NCBI RefSeq assembly: GCF_900104605.1 | Contig: NZ_LT629960.1 | Location: 1,302,001-1,366,000 of the forward strand | DNA: 64,000 nucleotides | DNA from: Tidjanibacter massiliensis | GTDB lineage: Bacteria > Bacteroidota > Bacteroidia > Bacteroidales > Rikenellaceae | Direction: 5' to 3' | Shown: piece after piece, positions 18,935 through 27,734 of the stretch | Layout: each line of letters opens with the position of its first letter | Position numbering within the stretch: position 1 is the first letter of the stretch | Made by a program: the position numbers and the translations under genes | The notes under the pieces: model-generated | The model's database searches: none | Told to the model about the DNA's origin: nothing | The model's input: the letters and a program-made list of their open reading frames with translations, nothing else

Positions 18935-21262
18935 TCACTTCCATCCCGGTGAAACCGGAGGCTGCGGTACGAAACTCTCGGTCGAAGCCATCCCTCCCGA
19001 CGTCTGCGGCAGAAGCGAAGGATAGAAGAACAGTATGTCGACCTGAGCCCCCGCATCGTTGTTCCAGAAAGCGTATCCGATGACGTCATAGCTATCCCAC
19101 GACTCATCGAAGGAAACCCCGTCCGCACTCCAGGTACCGTACAGACTGTAACCATTTCCGATGTACATTCCCGAAGTAAAAGGCTCGAAAGTAACGTTCG
19201 CTCCGGCAGCCGCTACCGGAGTGCCTCCGGCGAATTCGATGCGGCCGTCCGTAAAGTAGGCCCGGACGGCATCGTCGGTCACCACGGTACCGGACACACT
19301 GTTCATCAGGCCGGAAACCAGATAGGACTTGCCGACCACTTCCTCGCGCACCGTAACGGGTTGCCAATAGGGGCCGTTCGCCTTCGCCGCATCGGTATAG
19401 AACGTCAGGGCCCAGGTACCTATGTATTTCCGGTATGCCTCGCTGTCCTCGCCCGGTATCAGGTCGAGCGTAGTGAAATCGGCGCGATAGAATCCGCCGG
19501 CCACTCCGTCGGCATCGAACGCAAGGGCTGCGACCGTATAATCGGTGAGCGGCTTGAAATTGACGAATTCACGCTCTACCGATGCCGATTCGCTCTCGAA
19601 CTCCAGCAAATTGCCTCCGCCTGCAAGCGTTGCCTTCAGGTCCTCGTCGCTCACACCGCCCTGGAACGCTCCGAAGCGGACATATGCACTGCCGTCATTG
19701 ACGAAACGTACGACGAACGACCGGTCGGACGCATCGACGTCCAGACTGCTCAACGCCGCCGCACTGCGCTGTACCTCCACCGTGAAAGTACAGAGTTCGC
19801 CGATGCCGTCCGCCGACTCCGGTACCGCCAGCACGACATAACGGTCGGCCTTTCCCGACGGAACCGCAAGAGTCTGAACCGCCTCGGTCGCCGGGAACAC
19901 GCTTCCCACGCTCAGCACTCCCCGCAATTCATCTTCATATTCCTCCTTAAAGACGTTCTCGTAATCGGCTCCGGCATATACGGCCAGCCAATAGCGTTCG
20001 ACGGCAGGAGAGGAAAATTCGAAACGAAGTTCCAGCAAGTCGGCCGCAAGCCACGCATAAGAGCCGGTCATCCGTTCCCCGCTCCGTACCAACGCTTTGG
20101 TACGGTAGGTCTCCGTCACCGGCTCCAACGGCCGATGGTCGGCATCGTAAGGCTGGGCATAAACGACATACTCCGTCTCCGGCTCCACGGAAAATTCGCC
20201 GGGAATGTCCCCGAACTGCTCCTGATACGCTTGGTTGGCCAGAATGAACTCCTCCATCGTATGACCGGCATTGTCTGCGAACCACTGTTCCAACACCGCC
20301 TTCTCCACATAGCCCGGTATGAAGGACGCGCATCCTTCCGCCATCACGAAGTTCACCAACATCCGATAGGGCGAATAGTTCTTCTGGTCGATGGTCATGA
20401 TGACGGCGCCGGTCTTCTCCGCCCCGTCGAACACGAGTCCCTCGACAGGCAGCACCGTATTGCGGGCGACGGTTATCGGCGATGCCAGCGTGCGCTCGAC
20501 ATATCCTCCCTCCTTATCGAACAAACGGACGGTAAGCGCATCGTATTCCGCAGGCGGAACGGCGACATACACCGACAGAGGCGTATCGGAAAGCTGCGTA
20601 TCGATACCCGTTACGGTCACCGAACGGGCAGTCTGCTCCGTCTTCGCATAACCGACGAAAGAACCGTCGGCACCAAAATACATCCTGCCCGAAAGATTCA
20701 GCGCCTGCTCGCTCAAATCGGTATTGCTCGTCAACATGAGTTTGGAAAGCACCGTACTGCCCGTAATGCGCAGTTCCAGCAATCCGAATACGTTCCGGAA
20801 AGCGAGACCGGATTCCGGGTCGCTGCCCGAAGCGACCATGGGATTGCAGCCCGAAGCGAACGTCCCTGCTGCATAAGGCTGTTCGGCAGGTATCTCCATA
20901 GCCACCGACCCCGAATCATAAACCGCACCTGCAGCCGGGTACGCCGCATAATACATACCGTCGGAACCGGCATCGAGCCAATCGCCGGTGAAAGTCGCCG
21001 AACGCTCCCCGGCCCCCTCCGTCAATCCGAACACGGAGCTGCCGCCGCTGTCGTTCATCAGAAGAAACGAGTCACCCTCGTTCCACACGACCGAATAGTC
21101 GGCACCCAGTGCGGTACGTGTCACCTCCGTCGTCGCACGGATGGTCATCCCGCTTTGCGGCCCTACCGGCTCCGGCCCCTGCGTACACGAAGAGAGCAGC
21201 ACCGCCGCAGCGGTCACCGCCGTGCAAAGGCCGCACATCACATTCCGTCCAATCTGTTTCAT
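18935..21262 (-). CDS. Large fimbrillin/Mfa-like surface lipoprotein
   Basis: A 775-residue lipoprotein. The signal peptide ends V-L-L-S-S-C (Cys near residue 26). The N-terminal 270 residues resemble Bacteroidales fimbrillin-like domains: I-R-A-T-T-E-V-T-R-T-A, V-V-W-N-E-G-D-S-F, Y-Y-A-A-Y-P-A and V-Y-V-A-V-P-P-A. The middle holds repeated Y-x-V-x-A-x-x-x-D-A-D motifs that look like fibronectin III-type repeats (E-Y-V-V-Y-A-Q-P-Y-D-A-D, Y-T-V-A-A-L-A-F-D-A-D). The C-terminal 150 residues are a Trp/Tyr-rich beta domain. It stands alone with its own TATCTTTG box. Whether it is a fimbrial subunit, adhesin or binding protein cannot be decided. The start at 21262 gives the proper signal peptide. 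Confidence 0.85.
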   Translation of the reverse strand: MKQIGRNVMCGLCTAVTAAAVLLSSCTQGPEPVGPQSGMTIRATTEVTRTALGADYSVVWNEGDSFLLMNDSGGSSVFGLTEGAGERSATFTGDWLDAGSDGMYYAAYPAAGAVYDSGSVAMEIPAEQPYAAGTFASGCNPMVASGSDPESGLAFRNVFGLLELRITGSTVLSKLMLTSNTDLSEQALNLSGRMYFGADGSFVGYAKTEQTARSVTVTGIDTQLSDTPLSVYVAVPPAEYDALTVRLFDKEGGYVERTLASPITVARNTVLPVEGLVFDGAEKTGAVIMTIDQKNYSPYRMLVNFVMAEGCASFIPGYVEKAVLEQWFADNAGHTMEEFILANQAYQEQFGDIPGEFSVEPETEYVVYAQPYDADHRPLEPVTETYRTKALVRSGERMTGSYAWLAADLLELRFEFSSPAVERYWLAVYAGADYENVFKEEYEDELRGVLSVGSVFPATEAVQTLAVPSGKADRYVVLAVPESADGIGELCTFTVEVQRSAAALSSLDVDASDRSFVVRFVNDGSAYVRFGAFQGGVSDEDLKATLAGGGNLLEFESESASVEREFVNFKPLTDYTVAALAFDADGVAGGFYRADFTTLDLIPGEDSEAYRKYIGTWALTFYTDAAKANGPYWQPVTVREEVVGKSYLVSGLMNSVSGTVVTDDAVRAYFTDGRIEFAGGTPVAAAGANVTFEPFTSGMYIGNGYSLYGTWSADGVSFDESWDSYDVIGYAFWNNDAGAQVDILFFYPSLLPQTSGGMASTESFVPQPPVSPGWK

Positions 21263-21290
21263 AGTCCTGAATTTAAGGTTAATGTTTAGC

Positions 21291-21298
21291 CAAAGATA
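21291..21298 (-). promoter_or_regulatory. Promoter -7 box of the fimbrillin-like lipoprotein gene
   Basis: The minus strand reads TATCTTTG, 28 bases ahead of the start at 21262. Confidence 0.75.
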
Positions 21299-21517
21299 AA
21301 GATACATTTCCGCATTTAAAACATTATATATAAACGATATAAATTATCCGGAAAAGCACCGCTGCGGCGCCAGGAGGTACGGCGCACGCCTCGCCGGGAG
21401 ACCGCCGGAAGCGCCACCGACAGGGATACTCCATCCTCTCCCACGGCCGGTAGCCGCCCTTTCGTCTGGCAAAATAAAATAATCCGGAGGCCGTTTATTT
21501 TATACAAGATAAAATAC

Positions 21518-21525
21518 TATCTTTG
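21518..21525 (+). promoter_or_regulatory. Ferredoxin promoter -7 box
   Basis: TATCTTTG lies 33 bases ahead of the ferredoxin ATG in an AT-rich stretch. Confidence 0.78.
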
Positions 21526-21558
21526 CGAAGTTTTTAACGACACTTAAACACTAAAGAA

Positions 21559-21732
21559 ATGGCTTACAAAATTGATGAGAATGTCTGCATCTCCTGCGGC
21601 TCATGCGCCGGAGAATGTCCCACCGAAGCGATTTCGGCCGGTGATAACTCCTATGTTATCGACGCCGACAAATGCATCTCCTGCGGCACCTGCGCAAGTG
21701 TTTGCCCGACGGAGGCTATTTCGGAGGAGTAA
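21559..21732 (+). CDS. Short 2[4Fe-4S] ferredoxin
   Basis: This gene of 57 codons encodes M-A-Y-K-I-D-E-N-V-C-I-S-C-G-S-C and so on. Two C-x2-C-x2-C-x3-C-P clusters are present: C-I-S-C-G-S-C-A-G-E-C-P and C-I-S-C-G-T-C-A-S-V-C-P. This is the classic clostridial-type ferredoxin that carries single electrons between redox enzymes at low potential. It has its own promoter at 21518-21525. The stop at 21732 lies 140 bases ahead of mqnC, a radical SAM enzyme that needs an electron donor, so a link is possible but not shown. Confidence 0.95.
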   Translation: MAYKIDENVCISCGSCAGECPTEAISAGDNSYVIDADKCISCGTCASVCPTEAISEE

Positions 21733-21872
21733 ACCGGATATTTCCAGAATACGAAAGAGGGGTATGGCAGCGGCCGTGCCCCTTTTCGTTTCCCCTGCCG
21801 GAACGTCCTCCCCGCTTTCCGCCCGGCAGACCGCTATTTTTCGTAACTTCGCATGCAAAAAGGGAAAACACG

Positions 21873-22985
21873 ATGAATTTCGAAACCATCCGCGGCAAAG
21901 CGCTCGACCGGGTGCCGCTCACTTTCGACGAAGCGCTGTGGCTCTACGAAACGGTCCCGCCCGCACGGCTTTTCCGCCTGGCCGACGCACTGCGCCGCAG
22001 GGCAGTGGAAGAGCCCGGTACCGTGACCTGGCAGATAGACCGCAACGTCAACATCACCAACGTCTGCATCTCGGGCTGTACGTTCTGCAATTTCCACTGC
22101 CGGCCCGGCGAGCGCACCGCCTACATCACGACCCCCGAAGCCTATGACGCCAAGATAGAGGAGACCCTGCGGTTGGGCGGCGACCAACTGCTGCTGCAGG
22201 GCGGCCTGCACCCCCGCCTCGACATCGCCTTTTATGAAGAGCTCTTCCGCGGCCTCAAGGCCCGCCATCCGGAAATCCGGCTCCATGCCCTCGGTGCCCC
22301 GGAGGTCGCCCACATCGCCCGTATCAGCTGCCTCTCGATAGGCGAGACGCTGCGACGGCTGCACGAGGCAGGGCTCGATTCGCTGCCCGGCGCGGGCGCG
22401 GAGATTCTCTGCGACGAAGTGCGCCGCCGCATCTCACCCGGCAAACCCTCCGTCGCGCAATGGTGCGAAGTGATGCGCGAAGCCCACCGGATAAACCTGC
22501 CCACCTCGGCTACCATGATGTACGGCCATGTGGAGACACCCGCCCAGCGCATCGAACACCTGCTGCTGCTGCGCGACCTGCAGGCCGAATGCCCGGAGGG
22601 CCACTACGGTTTCATCGCTTTCATCCCGTGGATATTCTGCAGCGAGGGTACCCGGCTCGAAAAGGAGGGGGTACGTTCCCGCTTCTCCCCGCTCGAATAC
22701 CTGCGTCTCATCGCCGTCAGCCGCATCGTACTCCACAACATACGCAACATACAGGCTTCGTGGCTCACCGTCGGCAAGGCCACGGCACAGATAGCCCTGC
22801 ACTGCGGAGCCAACGATTTCGGCTCGATAATGATAGAGGAGAACGTGGTCTCCTCGGCAGGCGCCCGCAACGCTTTCGATGCCGAAGGCATCCAGCGGGC
22901 CATCCGTGAAGCGGGTTTCACTCCACAGCTGCGCGACCAGCTCTACCGAAAGCGCGACTACGCCGCGGCCCTCTCCCGGCAGTAA
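21873..22985 (+). CDS. mqnC: Cyclic dehypoxanthine futalosine synthase (radical SAM)
   Basis: A 370-residue radical SAM enzyme. The cluster motif is C-I-S-G-C-T-F-C (C-x3-C-x2-C), preceded by I-D-R-N-V-N-I-T-N-V. The MqnC-type signature follows: L-P-G-A-G-A-E-I-L-C-D-E-V-R-R-R-I-S-P and then T-S-A-T-M-M-Y-G-H-V-E-T. MqnC closes the spiro ring of dehypoxanthine futalosine in the alternative (futalosine) menaquinone pathway. MqnE or CofH-type relatives are less likely because the G-A-G-A-E-I-L segment fits MqnC. Homology begins at the ATG at 21873. A longer open frame upstream overlaps the ferredoxin gene in another frame. No other mqn gene is in the window. Confidence 0.88.
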   Translation: MNFETIRGKALDRVPLTFDEALWLYETVPPARLFRLADALRRRAVEEPGTVTWQIDRNVNITNVCISGCTFCNFHCRPGERTAYITTPEAYDAKIEETLRLGGDQLLLQGGLHPRLDIAFYEELFRGLKARHPEIRLHALGAPEVAHIARISCLSIGETLRRLHEAGLDSLPGAGAEILCDEVRRRISPGKPSVAQWCEVMREAHRINLPTSATMMYGHVETPAQRIEHLLLLRDLQAECPEGHYGFIAFIPWIFCSEGTRLEKEGVRSRFSPLEYLRLIAVSRIVLHNIRNIQASWLTVGKATAQIALHCGANDFGSIMIEENVVSSAGARNAFDAEGIQRAIREAGFTPQLRDQLYRKRDYAAALSRQ

Positions 22986-23327
22986 CCTCCGGCCCCGAAA
23001 CAAACGGAACAACAGCCCTGCAAAGAGAAGGCCTGCAAAGAGTAAAACGGGGGAGTCTCCTCCCGGTACCTGCAGTTTTCCGCTCCGGCGAAATCGGCAG
23101 CATCCGGACTGCCGCACAAAACCGCCCGACACGCCGAACATTGCCGTTCCGACGGGCAGTACGGAACGAAGCCGCTCCAGGAAACAGGCATGCAGCGGAA
23201 AGGCTCGCTCAAAACACACGGGAACCGGCCGGGCCGCCGAATCGCAAAGCCCGTCAGGCACAACGGAGGAACATCCACGGACAACCCGTCGAACCGAAAC
23301 GTTCCGGATGCCGAAGAGCGACAGACA
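22986..23327. other. Gap between mqnC and typA terminator
   Basis: Between mqnC and typA (convergent, 400 bases in all) I see only a short direct repeat (cctgcaaagag twice near 23026-23045) and the typA terminator. No gene is supported. Confidence 0.45.
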
Positions 23328-23367
23328 CAACGGAGGGGCCGCATCGGTCGATGCGGCCCCTCCGTTG
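23328..23367 (-). terminator. Perfect 19-bp hairpin downstream of typA
   Basis: The arms 23328-23346 and 23349-23367 are perfectly complementary with a 2-base spacer, 19 bases past the typA stop. There is no long T-run, so it may be a terminator or a 3'-end protecting structure. Confidence 0.65.
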
Positions 23368-23385
23368 CATCCGCCCCCCGGCGGA

Positions 23386-25185
23386 CTATTTCGCGGCGCG
23401 CTTGCGCTCCGTCTCGTCAAGCAGGATTTTCCGCAGCCGCATCGCCTTGGGCGTCACCTCCACATACTCATCCTCCTTGATATACTCCAGCGCCTCTTCG
23501 AGCGAAAAGATGACCGCCGGAGCGATGTTCATCTTCTCGTCGGAACCGCTCGCCCGCATGTTGGTCAGCTTCTTCGACTTGGTCAGGTTGATGGTGATGT
23601 CCCCCTCGCGGGTGCTCTCGCCCACCACCTGGCCGCAATATATCTCGTCGCCGGGCGATACGAAGAAACGGCCCCTATCCTGAAGCTTGTTGATGGCATA
23701 GGCATACGCCTGCCCCGTCTCCATGGCTATCAGCGAACCGTTGCTGCGCATCTCTATTTCTCCCTTGTAGGGCTCGAAATCCTTGAACCGGTGCGCCATC
23801 ACCGCCTCGCCGGCCGTAGCGGTCAGCAGGTTGCTCCTTAGCCCGATGATGCCCCGCGAAGGGATGTCGAACTCCAGCCTCGTGCGGCCGTTCTCCGACA
23901 CCATGTTCACGAGCGTCCCCTTGCGTTTGGTGGTCATCTCGATGGCCTTGCCGGAGTATTCGTCGGGCAGGTCGATGGTCAGCTCCTCCACCGGTTCGCA
24001 CTTTCGGCCGTCGATTTCCTTGATGATGACCTTGGGCTGTCCCACCTGCAGCTCGTACCCCTCCCTGCGCATCGTTTCGATGAGCACGGAAAGGTGCAGC
24101 ACGCCGCGCCCGTACACCACGAAGCTGTCCGCCGTCGCACCGGGCTCCACGCGCAGGGCGAGATTCTTCTCCAGTTCCCGGTCGAGCCGCTCCTTGATAT
24201 GGCGGGAAGTCACGTACTTGCCGTCACGGCCGAAGAAGGGGGAATCGTTGATGGTAAAGAGCATGCTCATCGTGGGCTCGTCGATGGCTATCGGTTCGAG
24301 CGGTTCGGGGTTGTCGTAATCGCATATCGTGTCACCTATCTCGAAACCCTCGATACCCACAATGGCGCATATCTCGCCGCACGGCACCTCTTCGGCCTTG
24401 CTCTTTCCGAGCCCCTCGAAGGTCATCAGGTCCTTGATTCTGGTCTTCACCATCGTCACGCCGTCGCGTTTGGCGAGCGTCACGTTCATGCCCGGCCGAA
24501 GTGTGCCGCGCGTCACCTTGCCCACGGCGATACGCCCCACGTAAGGAGAGTATTCGAGCGAGGTGATGAGCATCTGCGGAGTCCCCTCCACACGGGCCGG
24601 TTCGGGAATATCGTCGATTATCGCGTCGAGCAGCGGTGTGATATTGTCGGTACGTTCGCCCAGTTTGTTGGACATCCACCCCTGCTTGGCGCTGCCGTAC
24701 ACGGTACGGTAGTCGAGCTGCTCTTCGTTGGCATTGAGGGTGAACATCAGGTCGAACACCTGCTCGTTCACAAACTCCGGACGGCAGTTGGGCTTGTCCA
24801 CCTTGTTTATCACCACAATGGGTTTCTTGCCCAGCGCCAGCGCCTTCTGAAGTACGAACCGCGTCTGGGGCATGGTCCCCTCGAAAGCGTCCACAAGCAG
24901 CAACACTCCGTCGGCCATGTTCAGCACGCGCTCCACCTCGCCCCCGAAATCGGAGTGACCGGGCGTGTCGATGATGTTTATCTTGTAGTCCTTATAGATG
25001 ACCGAAACATTCTTGGAGAGAATCGTGATTCCCCGCTCCCGTTCGATATCGTTGTTGTCGAGTATGAGTTCGCCCGCCGAAGCGGCGTTCCGGAACAGAT
25101 GTCCCTGGAGTATCATCTTATCCACCAGCGTGGTTTTGCCGTGGTCTACATGGGCGATGATGGCGATGTTGCGAAGTTTCCGCAT
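23386..25185 (-). CDS. typA: Ribosome-associated GTPase TypA/BipA
   Basis: A 599-residue translational GTPase that acts in 50S assembly and stress adaptation. The G motifs are I-I-A-H-V-D-H-G-K-T-T (G1), R-G-I-T-I (G2), D-T-P-G-H-S-D-F (G3) and V-I-N-K-V-D-K-P (G4). EF-G-like domains II, III and V follow, and the BipA-specific C-terminal domain includes G-R-G-V-L-H-L-S-V-L-I-E-T-M-R-R-E and P-S-R-G-I-I-G-L-R. Length is standard. It has its own promoter (25296-25303). Confidence 0.97.
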   Translation of the reverse strand: MRKLRNIAIIAHVDHGKTTLVDKMILQGHLFRNAASAGELILDNNDIERERGITILSKNVSVIYKDYKINIIDTPGHSDFGGEVERVLNMADGVLLLVDAFEGTMPQTRFVLQKALALGKKPIVVINKVDKPNCRPEFVNEQVFDLMFTLNANEEQLDYRTVYGSAKQGWMSNKLGERTDNITPLLDAIIDDIPEPARVEGTPQMLITSLEYSPYVGRIAVGKVTRGTLRPGMNVTLAKRDGVTMVKTRIKDLMTFEGLGKSKAEEVPCGEICAIVGIEGFEIGDTICDYDNPEPLEPIAIDEPTMSMLFTINDSPFFGRDGKYVTSRHIKERLDRELEKNLALRVEPGATADSFVVYGRGVLHLSVLIETMRREGYELQVGQPKVIIKEIDGRKCEPVEELTIDLPDEYSGKAIEMTTKRKGTLVNMVSENGRTRLEFDIPSRGIIGLRSNLLTATAGEAVMAHRFKDFEPYKGEIEMRSNGSLIAMETGQAYAYAINKLQDRGRFFVSPGDEIYCGQVVGESTREGDITINLTKSKKLTNMRASGSDEKMNIAPAVIFSLEEALEYIKEDEYVEVTPKAMRLRKILLDETERKRAAK

Positions 25186-25295
25186 CTGATATCCTTTCCG
25201 TTATACAGCCCGCCGCAGAAGCGCAGGAACGACGCCGGCAGGCAGTTATCAACACATTGGCCGGAAGCGTGCCTACACGTCTTCCGATTAGGGCG

Positions 25296-25303
25296 CAAAG
25301 GTA
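25296..25303 (-). promoter_or_regulatory. typA promoter -7 box
   Basis: The minus strand reads TACCTTTG, an exact TAnnTTTG match, about 110 bases ahead of the typA start. It implies a long 5' leader. Confidence 0.68.
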
Positions 25304-25432
25304 CGAATAAATCGCCGATTTCATACAAAAATTTCCGTCTCTCCGACCGACGGGCAACGCCGCCACGACAGGACGGCACTCCGCACTGAAAATTATCGTC
25401 CCCATTTATGCCGATTCTAATCCAATCGGGAT

Positions 25433-25440
25433 TATCTTTG
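25433..25440 (+). promoter_or_regulatory. aroB promoter -7 box
   Basis: TATCTTTG lies 22 bases ahead of the aroB ATG. Confidence 0.78.
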
Positions 25441-25462
25441 CAACTTCAGCGAGGAATCACAT

Positions 25463-26593
25463 ATGAAGGATATCATCAATATCGTATGCGACGAAGGGGC
25501 CACGTCCCGGGTCGTGATAGGTTCCGTAGAGGAGAACTTCGAGAGCCTGCTGCCCGGCGGAACGCCCCGCATCATCATCGTGACCGACGCCAAGGTACAT
25601 GCCAACAACCTGGCTTTCGTCAATGCGCACGAACATATCGTCATCGGTCAGGGCGAAAGCAGCAAGACTTTCGTCAAGCTCGAAGAGGTCTACCGCCAGC
25701 TCCTCCACATGGGGGCCGACCGGAGCACCTTCATCGTCGGTATGGGCGGCGGCATCGTGACCGACGTCACCGGTTTTGTCGCCTCCACCTACATGCGGGG
25801 CGTCCGTTTCGGATTCCTGCCCACCACCCTCCTCGCACAGGTCGATGCGAGCATCGGCGGCAAAAACGGCGTGAACCTCGACGGATACAAGAACATCATC
25901 GGAGTCTTCAACCAGCCGGAATTCGTCCTCTGCGACCCCGAGCTGCTCTCCAGCCTCCCCGACCGGGAGTTCCGGGCGGGTCTGGCCGAGGTAATAAAGG
26001 CGGGCATCATCGGCGACGCGGAGCTCTTCTCCATGGTGGAGAGGCACTCCTTCGAGGAGATACGTTCCGACGCTCCCCTGCTGCGCGAACTCATCATCCG
26101 CTCCATCCGGGTGAAGACGGCGATAGTGGAGCACGACCAGCGCGAACGGGGCGAACGGCGCAAACTCAACCTCGGCCACACATTCGCCCATGCGATAGAG
26201 AAAAGTTTCACCAACCTCTCCCACGGCGAAGCCGTAGCGGCCGGCATGGCCATCGTCTGCGACGCGGCGGTACGCGCAGGCAAGCTCGACGAAGCCACGG
26301 CGGACCGTATCCGGAACGTCATCAGCAGCATGGGCCTGCCCACGGAGTACCCGGTAGAGATGAAACAGCTGCTTATTGCCATCCGTGCCGACAAGAAACG
26401 GGAAGGCAACGGCATCTACCTCGTCTTTCCGCGTGCCATCGGCGAATGTTCGGTGGAGATGGTGAATACCGACAGCCTCGAAGACATCTTCCTCGACGCG
26501 GCGAAGGCACCCCAGAAACCGGCGCCGCAGTCCGCCGTACCGGAAGAAGCCCCGGAAGTTCCCGGAAGCCTCAGCGCCTCAGAAGCTCTTTGA
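25463..26593 (+). CDS. aroB: 3-dehydroquinate synthase
   Basis: AroB converts DAHP to 3-dehydroquinate, the second step of the shikimate pathway, using NAD and a divalent metal. The 376-residue product has the NAD-binding G-M-G-G-G-I-V-T-D-V-T-G-F-V-A, the P-T-T-L-L-A-Q-V-D-A-S-I-G-G-K-N-G substrate motif and the metal-binding N-L-G-H-T-F-A-H-A-I-E with H-G-E-A-V-A-A-G-M. About 25 C-terminal residues are a Pro/Ala-rich tail beyond the usual end. The last 23 bases overlap the 3' end of the convergent queG. Confidence 0.96.
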   Translation: MKDIINIVCDEGATSRVVIGSVEENFESLLPGGTPRIIIVTDAKVHANNLAFVNAHEHIVIGQGESSKTFVKLEEVYRQLLHMGADRSTFIVGMGGGIVTDVTGFVASTYMRGVRFGFLPTTLLAQVDASIGGKNGVNLDGYKNIIGVFNQPEFVLCDPELLSSLPDREFRAGLAEVIKAGIIGDAELFSMVERHSFEEIRSDAPLLRELIIRSIRVKTAIVEHDQRERGERRKLNLGHTFAHAIEKSFTNLSHGEAVAAGMAIVCDAAVRAGKLDEATADRIRNVISSMGLPTEYPVEMKQLLIAIRADKKREGNGIYLVFPRAIGECSVEMVNTDSLEDIFLDAAKAPQKPAPQSAVPEEAPEVPGSLSASEAL

Positions 26594-27497
26594 TACGTGC
26601 CAGTCCCGAACGTGCCATCGGTGTCGCCCCGAACCGCGCGTCGAACTCTGCCTGTGTCATCTCCAGCCACCGGCAGGCGGGCATATCAGCCGGACTGAAA
26701 AGCGGCCGGAAGCGAGGATTCGCAAAGAAAGGAGCCCGGAGGTTATAGGGACACACGTTCTGACAGTCGTCACACCCGAATATCCATCCCGCCGTAGAAG
26801 CTCCGATGCGCTGCGCAAGCGCCGGGACCCGTTCCGGATGCGGTTCGACGGTCAACCGGGAGATACACCGGCGGGCATCCAGCCCCTCGCCTGTCAAAGC
26901 GCCTGCCGGACAATGTTCCACGCACCTCCGGCACGCGCCGCAGCCGATACCCTCATAGGGCCGGTCATAAGTATCGACCGGCACATCCACCACCAGTTCG
27001 CCGAGCAGCAGGAAAGAGCCGTAACGGGGCGAGACGAGCAGCGTATTGCGTCCTATGAAACCGAGGCCCGCTTCGCAGGCGAGCCGTTTCTCCAGCAGCG
27101 GAGCCGTATCCGTAAAGGCTCTGAAACCCGTTCCGTCCTCCTTCAGTCCCAACCGCGCAGCGGTCTCGTACAGCATCTCCTTCACCGCGACATGATAATC
27201 CCCCGAACAGGCATACGACGCCACCTTGGGTACCGCCGTATCGCCGTAACCGAGGCTCGTATCATTCTTGTAGGAGACACCGCAGACCACCACCGAGTGC
27301 GCTCCGGGCATCAGTTCCGCCGGAGAGAAACGCTTCTCCACATTCCTGCGCAGATACCCCAGTCCTCCGTCGAACCCCCGCTCCAGCCACCCCTCGAAAA
27401 AGGTCTGTTCGGCACTGAAATTGCGCACACGACAGATACCGCACAGGTCGAAACCGGCGGCAGCGGCGGCCTGCTTTATTTCACGGGCTTGCAACAT
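26571..27497 (-). CDS. queG: Epoxyqueuosine reductase
   Basis: QueG reduces epoxyqueuosine to queuosine in tRNA using cobalamin and two [4Fe-4S] clusters. The product of about 308 residues has F-D-L-C-G-I-C-R-V near its start and the cluster motifs G-C-G-A-C-R-R-C-V-E-H-C-P and C-D-D-C-Q-N-V-C-P. M-L-Q-A-R-E at 27497 is taken as start. Starts at 27506 or 27515 are in frame, but the -7 box at 27513-27520 would leave them at or inside the promoter. The gene is convergent with aroB with a 23-base overlap. Confidence 0.94.
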   Translation of the reverse strand: MLQAREIKQAAAAAGFDLCGICRVRNFSAEQTFFEGWLERGFDGGLGYLRRNVEKRFSPAELMPGAHSVVVCGVSYKNDTSLGYGDTAVPKVASYACSGDYHVAVKEMLYETAARLGLKEDGTGFRAFTDTAPLLEKRLACEAGLGFIGRNTLLVSPRYGSFLLLGELVVDVPVDTYDRPYEGIGCGACRRCVEHCPAGALTGEGLDARRCISRLTVEPHPERVPALAQRIGASTAGWIFGCDDCQNVCPYNLRAPFFANPRFRPLFSPADMPACRWLEMTQAEFDARFGATPMARSGLARIKELLRR

Positions 27498-27512
27498 ATT
27501 GACCATTTGCGG

Positions 27513-27520
27513 CAAAAATA
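27513..27520 (-). promoter_or_regulatory. queG promoter -7 box
   Basis: The minus strand reads TATTTTTG. Its position argues for the inner queG start codon at 27497. Confidence 0.65.
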
Positions 27521-27554
27521 ACGATTAATAAAAGGAGTAGGAAATAAATATAAT

Positions 27555-27562
27555 TAACTTTG
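27555..27562 (+). promoter_or_regulatory. Acyl-CoA ligase promoter -7 box
   Basis: TAACTTTG lies 172 bases before the ATG at 27735, giving a leader of about 165 bases. No riboswitch-like fold was recognised in that leader. Confidence 0.68.
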
Positions 27563-27734
27563 CGTTGTGTAGGAAAAGGAACGGCGGGCCGGTCAGCGCG
27601 TTACGCAGCGTGCGGTCGAACGGTGCGACGAGGCGGCCGGAAGTGCAGCGGACTCGTCCGGACACAGGCAGGCGGCCGCGCCTCCTACGGAACGCAAGAG
27701 CCCGCGGCAAGGGTTCACAACATATCATTTCCCA

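Noticed and set aside
23026-23045. Short direct repeat in the mqnC-typA gap
   Set aside because: Two copies of an 11-base sequence are too short and isolated to support a functional element.
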